Below are positions 20,273 through 23,585 of a stretch of DNA of 23,585 bases, in pieces. This stretch comes from Oscillibacter sp. (GTDB lineage Bacteria; Bacillota; Clostridia; Oscillospirales; Oscillospiraceae). The notes beneath the pieces were generated by a model. It made no database searches. It was not told the origin of the DNA and saw nothing but the letters and a program-made list of their open reading frames with translations. The number at the start of each line of letters is the position of its first letter. Position 1 is the stretch's first letter. The DNA lies in NCBI GenBank assembly GCA_003539495.1, contig DPPB01000017.1:1512-25096 (forward strand), given 5' to 3'. A program made the position numbers and the translations under genes.

Positions 20273-21462
20273 TGGGTGAGATCAAGGTAATCAACGGCAA
20301 TATGGCCGCCGCCATCGGCGCCGCTATGTGCCGCCCCGATATCATTGCGGCCTATCCCATCACACCCCAGACCCCCATTGTGGAGTATCTGGCGGATTTT
20401 GTGACCGGCGGCACCCTGGACAGCAGCATCAGCGAGGTGGAGAGTGAGCTGTCTGCCATGAGCGTTGTCACCGGTGCTTCCCTGGCCGGCTCCCGCGTAT
20501 TCACCGCCAGCGCCTCCCAGGGCCTGTCTCTGATGTATGAGCCCTACTTCCGGGCCTCCACCCTGCGTCTGCCTGTGGTTATGGCTGTTGCCAACCGTGA
20601 GATGATCTCCCCCCAGACCCTGTGGGGCGGCCCTCAGGATTCTCTGACCGTCCGTGACGCCGGCTGGCTGCAGATTTATGTGGAGGATAACCAGGAGATC
20701 CTGGATACCATGATCATGGCTTATCGCCTGGCCGAGGACAAGAATGTCCTGCTGCCCATCAATGTCTGCTTCGACGGCTTCTACCTGTCCCATATGTCCG
20801 AGCGTGTGGAGATCCCCGAGCAGGACAAGGTGGACCAGTTCCTGCCCAAGTATGTGCCCGAGCATATCATTTTGGATCCGCAGCGGCCCATGGCCGTTGA
20901 CCCCCTGACCAACGGCAACCTGCTCACCGAGTACCGTCTCAAGCACATGATGGCCCAGCAGAACGCGCTGAAGCTCATCGAGGAGCTGGACAAGGTCTAC
21001 GGTAAGAAGTTCGGCAGAAGCTACGGCGGCGCCGTTGAGGAATACCGCTGCGACGATGCCGATTATGTCATCGTGACCTTGGGATCTATGACCGGCGTTG
21101 CCAAGGACTGCGTGGATAAGGCCCGTGCAGAGGGCAAGAAGGTGGGCCTGCTGAAGATGCGCATGGTCCGTCCGTTCCCCTCCGAGCGTGTGGCCAAGGT
21201 CCTCGCAGGCAAGCGTGTCTACGGCGTGGTGGACCGCAATGTCTCCTTCGGCTGGAATACCGGCATCATCTACGAGGAGATCAGCGCCTCCATGAACCGG
21301 GCCGGTGCCTATGTGCCCAATATCCCCTTCATCGCCGGTCTGGGCGGCGAGGATATCACGGCCGAGCATATTAACTATGCCATCGACAAGATCATTGCCC
21401 AGGACGGCAAGGCCGAGAAGCACGACACGGTTTGGCTGAATCGCGAAGTGCAGAGAAAGTAA
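20272..21462 (+). CDS. 2-oxoacid:ferredoxin oxidoreductase, alpha subunit
   Basis: A 396-residue alpha subunit with the pyrimidine-binding domain of thiamine enzymes. Landmarks are IIAAYPITPQTPIVEYLADF (residues about 24-43), the active-site ISEVESELSAMSVVTGASLA with the catalytic Glu, and SASQGLSLMYEP. PVVMAVANREMISPQTLWGG and the C-terminal transketolase-like domain (VTLGSMTGVAKDCVDKAR, LKMRMVRPFP) follow. It binds the thiamine diphosphate jointly with the beta subunit. Which 2-oxoacid is used (pyruvate, branched, aromatic or other) cannot be settled by eye. The start is fixed by overlap with the delta stop and by GGAGG ten bases upstream. Confidence 0.93.
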   Translation: MGEIKVINGNMAAAIGAAMCRPDIIAAYPITPQTPIVEYLADFVTGGTLDSSISEVESELSAMSVVTGASLAGSRVFTASASQGLSLMYEPYFRASTLRLPVVMAVANREMISPQTLWGGPQDSLTVRDAGWLQIYVEDNQEILDTMIMAYRLAEDKNVLLPINVCFDGFYLSHMSERVEIPEQDKVDQFLPKYVPEHIILDPQRPMAVDPLTNGNLLTEYRLKHMMAQQNALKLIEELDKVYGKKFGRSYGGAVEEYRCDDADYVIVTLGSMTGVAKDCVDKARAEGKKVGLLKMRMVRPFPSERVAKVLAGKRVYGVVDRNVSFGWNTGIIYEEISASMNRAGAYVPNIPFIAGLGGEDITAEHINYAIDKIIAQDGKAEKHDTVWLNREVQRK

Positions 21463-21475
21463 GGAGGGCACTGAG

Positions 21476-22375
21476 ATGAATGTTATTGAAAAACTCGCAA
21501 CCTATGAAGATCAGATTTCTCCGGGCGTCTCTGCCTGTGTGGGCTGCAATGTTGAGCTGACCCTGCGTACCTGCATGAAGGTCATGGGCCCCAACACCAT
21601 TTTCGCGGTGCCTCCCGGATGCATGGGCGGTGTCGGCGTTGTGGGCTGGGATAAGAAGTCCGGCGCCAAGTGCCCCGTGTTCTTCCCCCTACTGGATAAT
21701 GTCGCCTCCATGCTGGCCGGCATCAAGCTGCACTATGAGCGCATCGGCCGCAAGGTCAATGTGGTGGCCTTTGCAGGCGACGGCGCCTCCGTGGACGCCG
21801 GTATGCAGTGCTTATCCGGTGCTGCCGAGCGCGGCGACAAGATTATTTACATCTGCTATGATAACGAGGGCTATATGAATACCGGTTACCAGCGCAGCGG
21901 CTCCACCACGAAGGGGTCCTGGACCTCCACCACCCCCGTTATCAACGGCCATGGCGGTAAAAAGCAGAACAAAAAGGACTTCCCCATGATTATGGCCATG
22001 CACGATGTGCCCTATATGGCCACCATGAGCCCGGCCTATATCCCCGATATGGTACGCAAGCTGGAGAAGGCCCTGACCGTGGACAACGGACTGGTATATC
22101 TCCATGTGTTTAATCCCTGCGTCACCGGCTGGGGCTGCAAATCCGACGAGAGCATCGAGCTGGCCCGTATGGCCGTGGAGACCAATATCGCCCCTCTGTA
22201 CGAGGTGGAAAACGGCGAGTTCAAGATGTCTGTTGACATTAAGAATCCCAAGCCCGTGAAGGACTTCGCTACCCGCTTTAAGAAATTCAAGCATCTGACG
22301 GAGCAGGACATTCAGGAGCTGCAGGAATTTACCGACCGCCGCTTCGCCCGGCTGCAAAAGCTCTGCGAAAAATAA
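21476..22375 (+). CDS. 2-oxoacid:ferredoxin oxidoreductase, beta subunit
   Basis: A 299-residue thiamine-diphosphate-binding beta subunit. The cofactor/Mg motif is GDGASVDAGM (101-110) followed by YDNEGYMNTGYQ (128-139). Cysteines C21 and C24 (SACVGCN), C49 (PPGCMGG) and C215 (NPCVTGW) fit the proximal [4Fe-4S] site of this family. Its C-terminal region ends in a charged helix. It completes the gamma-delta-alpha-beta set and is the last gene of the locus, 48 bases before a perfect terminator. AAGGAGGG precedes the ATG. Close pairing with the ADP-forming synthetase suggests ATP is made from the acyl-CoA product. Confidence 0.94.
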   Translation: MNVIEKLATYEDQISPGVSACVGCNVELTLRTCMKVMGPNTIFAVPPGCMGGVGVVGWDKKSGAKCPVFFPLLDNVASMLAGIKLHYERIGRKVNVVAFAGDGASVDAGMQCLSGAAERGDKIIYICYDNEGYMNTGYQRSGSTTKGSWTSTTPVINGHGGKKQNKKDFPMIMAMHDVPYMATMSPAYIPDMVRKLEKALTVDNGLVYLHVFNPCVTGWGCKSDESIELARMAVETNIAPLYEVENGEFKMSVDIKNPKPVKDFATRFKKFKHLTEQDIQELQEFTDRRFARLQKLCEK

Positions 22376-22423
22376 ATTGTTTTCTCCCTTTTCCCACTTC
22401 CTATTATCCCCTTATTCCCCTGC

Positions 22424-22458
22424 GGAAAAAGACACGGCATGCAGCCGTGTCTTTTTCC
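22424..22458. terminator. Perfect intrinsic terminator ending the microcompartment locus
   Basis: GGAAAAAGACACGGC (22424-22438) and GCCGTGTCTTTTTCC (22444-22458) pair perfectly around ATGCA. The A and T runs in the arms let it work on both strands. Confidence 0.92.
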
Positions 22459-22844
22459 TTGTTGAGACGGGCTTTCCCTACGGTTTTTTCAATGTTGTTT
22501 AGCAGGCGGCAGTGCTGATTGCCTTCTGCCACACAGGTCTCTGAGACGGTCAATCCCACGGTTTAGTCGCTCGATCCCATCGGTGGCGGGAACACGCCTT
22601 TTTTCTTTGCTATTATTTTATGCAGTTTGGGTTGAACAATCTGCATTTTGACTCTATCACAGATTATACATACAGAAATACTCCAAGACGGTCATCGTGG
22701 ATGGCTGCCTTGCCCTATATCGGGTTCCACAGGCTGTTGAGCGTTGCCGTGGGGCTGTGCGGTGGTTTGGAAGCGGGGGAGCTGCGGGGAAAGAGGACGG
22801 AGGCAAGGGCTGAAAGAAAGAACGAAAAATAGCAGAGGGCTTTC
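22459..22844. other. Decayed stretch with no convincing gene
   Basis: No gene can be supported on either strand. On the minus strand one frame reads TDGIERLNRGIDRLRDLCGR (about 22575-22515), a coiled-coil-like piece of the kind found in relaxase tails, but it lacks a start and is short. A plus-strand frame from 22620 (GFHRLLSVAVGLCGG) is not recognised. The region and the two pseudogenes after it look like eroded DNA next to the locus. Confidence 0.35.
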
Positions 22845-23060
22845 CAAGCGCGTCCCCTCGGCACTGCTGTTTTTGCTGTTTGAAGCTGTGGCGGTTACGC
22901 TGTGGCTTAACAAAAGGCAACCTGTTTTATCTGCTGCGTGTTCACTGCGACAAGAACAAATGTGTCCGCCGTGGCACATGCCTGCGGGCCTGTCCCACGA
23001 ACGTGGAGATCCACCGGGAATCCCGCAAATTGAGTCATTTCCTTTTTGCGTGCTTTCGCT
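22845..23060 (+). pseudogene. Relic of a 4Fe-4S membrane-type ferredoxin protein
   Basis: One frame from about 22880 reads LTKGNLFYLLRVHCDKNKCV, then RRGTCLRACPTNVEIHRESR. This is the cytoplasmic ferredoxin part of NapH/YccM-like 4Fe-4S membrane proteins, which normally follows a CPLGxxYGLxNK motif. RPLGTAVFAV appears just upstream in another frame, so at least one frameshift separates them. The second cysteine of the cluster motif is Arg (CVRRGTC instead of CxxCGxC), and the second cluster is unreadable. No start codon or ribosome site is present. It is a pseudogene fragment. Confidence 0.6.
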
Positions 23061-23175
23061 CGGTAAGTGCTTGTTTTTTGCGGTCAGCCTTTGTCATTTG
23101 GGGTTGCCGCCGCACATATATCGGGCAAAAGTTCGTTTTTTCACGATTATAATTCTGTCTTTTTTCGGGAGTGTA

Positions 23176-23184
23176 TGCTATACT
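23176..23184 (+). promoter_or_regulatory. Possible extended -10 promoter before the RHS gene
   Basis: TGCTATACT at 23176-23184 fits an extended -10 box (TGn-TATACT), about 50 bases before the ATG at 23236, which has the ribosome site GAGGAAGG. No clear -35 is seen. Confidence 0.4.
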
Positions 23185-23235
23185 GTTGTCACGGCGCACA
23201 AGAAATACAAAAAATGTGAGGAAGGCGGAAACAGC

Positions 23236-23585
23236 ATGCACAAAAGCGCGAAGCTGCTATCGTTTTTCCTGGCATTGCTGCTTCTCGCCCAATGAATCCC
23301 CGCACAGGCTTGGGCCGCAGCTGCCGCGGACGCGCCTGCGGCCGTTTCGGAAACGGTCAACGGCACCACCACGGAATTTTTCCTCAACGGCAGCCAGATA
23401 CTGGCACAAAAAACCAGGGACAGCGTTATGCGGTTCTTCTACGACAGCACCGGCAAGCGCGTGGGCTTTGCCAACGGGACCATGCTGTTCTACTACCTCT
23501 ACAATGTCCAGGGGGATGTTATTGCCATTGTCCGGGCTGCTACCGGACAAGTTGTGGCCAAGTACAGCTACGACGCCTGGGGCAA
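23236..23585 (+). pseudogene. RHS-repeat protein, signal peptide broken by TGA, partial
   Basis: The frame starts MHKSAKLLSFFLALLLLAQ, a clear signal peptide, then meets TGA at 23293-23295. In the same frame it continues IPAQAWAAAAADAP, which completes the cleavage region. RHS/YD-type sequence follows: VNGTTTEFFLNGSQILAQKT, FFYDSTGKRVGF, YYLYNVQGDVIAIVRAATGQ and KYSYDAWG. The last two are the hallmarks of the RHS repeat-associated core, which in intact proteins comes after hundreds of residues of repeats. Here the export signal joins the late repeats directly, so the large N-terminal part is missing. The reading frame is open to the window end. Intact RHS proteins carry variable C-terminal toxins; whether one follows lies outside the window. 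Confidence 0.8.

Noticed and set aside
22620..22832. 70-residue plus-strand reading frame downstream of the locus terminator
   Set aside because: No ribosome site, no recognisable family, and located in a stretch with other decayed sequence.
9033..23295. Recoded TGA, suggested by in-frame TGA in the zinc-ribbon gene and the RHS signal peptide
   Set aside because: Many intact genes in the window end at TGA at the expected family length (TetR, hydrolase, aldolase, CAT-like), so TGA is a true stop; the two cases are best read as mutations.

Overview
The window looks like a chromosomal segment of an anaerobic gut-type Clostridia (Bacillota), possibly Oscillospiraceae-like. This is inferred from strong GGAGG ribosome sites, ferredoxin-linked metabolism, ADP-forming acyl-CoA synthetase, cysteine-rich KTR proteins and an RHS relic. 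The genus is not determinable from sequence alone.

Positions 1-9020 are an accessory region. A minus-strand tyrosine integrase, cut by the window edge, is followed by a small conserved protein and a zone of gene remnants (1227-2069). Two parallel modules come next. Each has a TetR regulator behind a palindromic operator/promoter, then a cysteine-rich KTR zinc protein, then an intrinsic hairpin, then a different cargo. Module 1 (2112-4858) carries a flavodoxin, a zinc-ribbon protein, a small membrane protein and an alpha/beta hydrolase. Module 2 (4855-9020) carries a DUF998 membrane protein, a GNAT, a TfoX-N protein, a GNAT-YoaP fusion, a CAT-like acetyltransferase and a truncated GNAT, closed by a strong terminator. 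A degraded minus-strand zinc-ribbon gene and a gene-free stretch follow.

Positions 9625-22375 are the main interest: a co-directional bacterial microcompartment (BMC) locus. In order it encodes an NhaC-family antiporter, a Crp/Fnr regulator, a HisC-like aminotransferase, three BMC-H shell proteins, an HpaI-type aldolase, a dihydropyrimidinase/hydantoinase-type amidohydrolase, one BMC-P (EutN/CcmL) vertex protein, the alpha and beta subunits of an ADP-forming acyl-CoA synthetase, and a four-subunit 2-oxoacid:ferredoxin oxidoreductase (gamma, delta, alpha, beta), ending at a perfect terminator. No aldehyde dehydrogenase, PduL-type phosphotransacylase, alcohol dehydrogenase, B12 or glycyl-radical signature enzyme is present in the window. 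The aldolase and the amidohydrolase share an N-terminal module of about 42 residues resembling the N-termini of EutQ and EutT. It is joined to each catalytic domain by an Ala/Pro/Gly-rich linker, so these two enzymes are the predicted lumen cargo. The remaining enzymes lack the module and are predicted to be cytosolic. They could turn a released 2-oxoacid (for example pyruvate) into acyl-CoA, reduced ferredoxin, an organic acid and ATP.

Positions 22459-23585 are decayed. They hold a frameshifted 4Fe-4S membrane-type protein and an RHS-repeat protein whose signal peptide carries an in-frame TGA and is fused directly to late RHS repeats. The latter runs off the window end.
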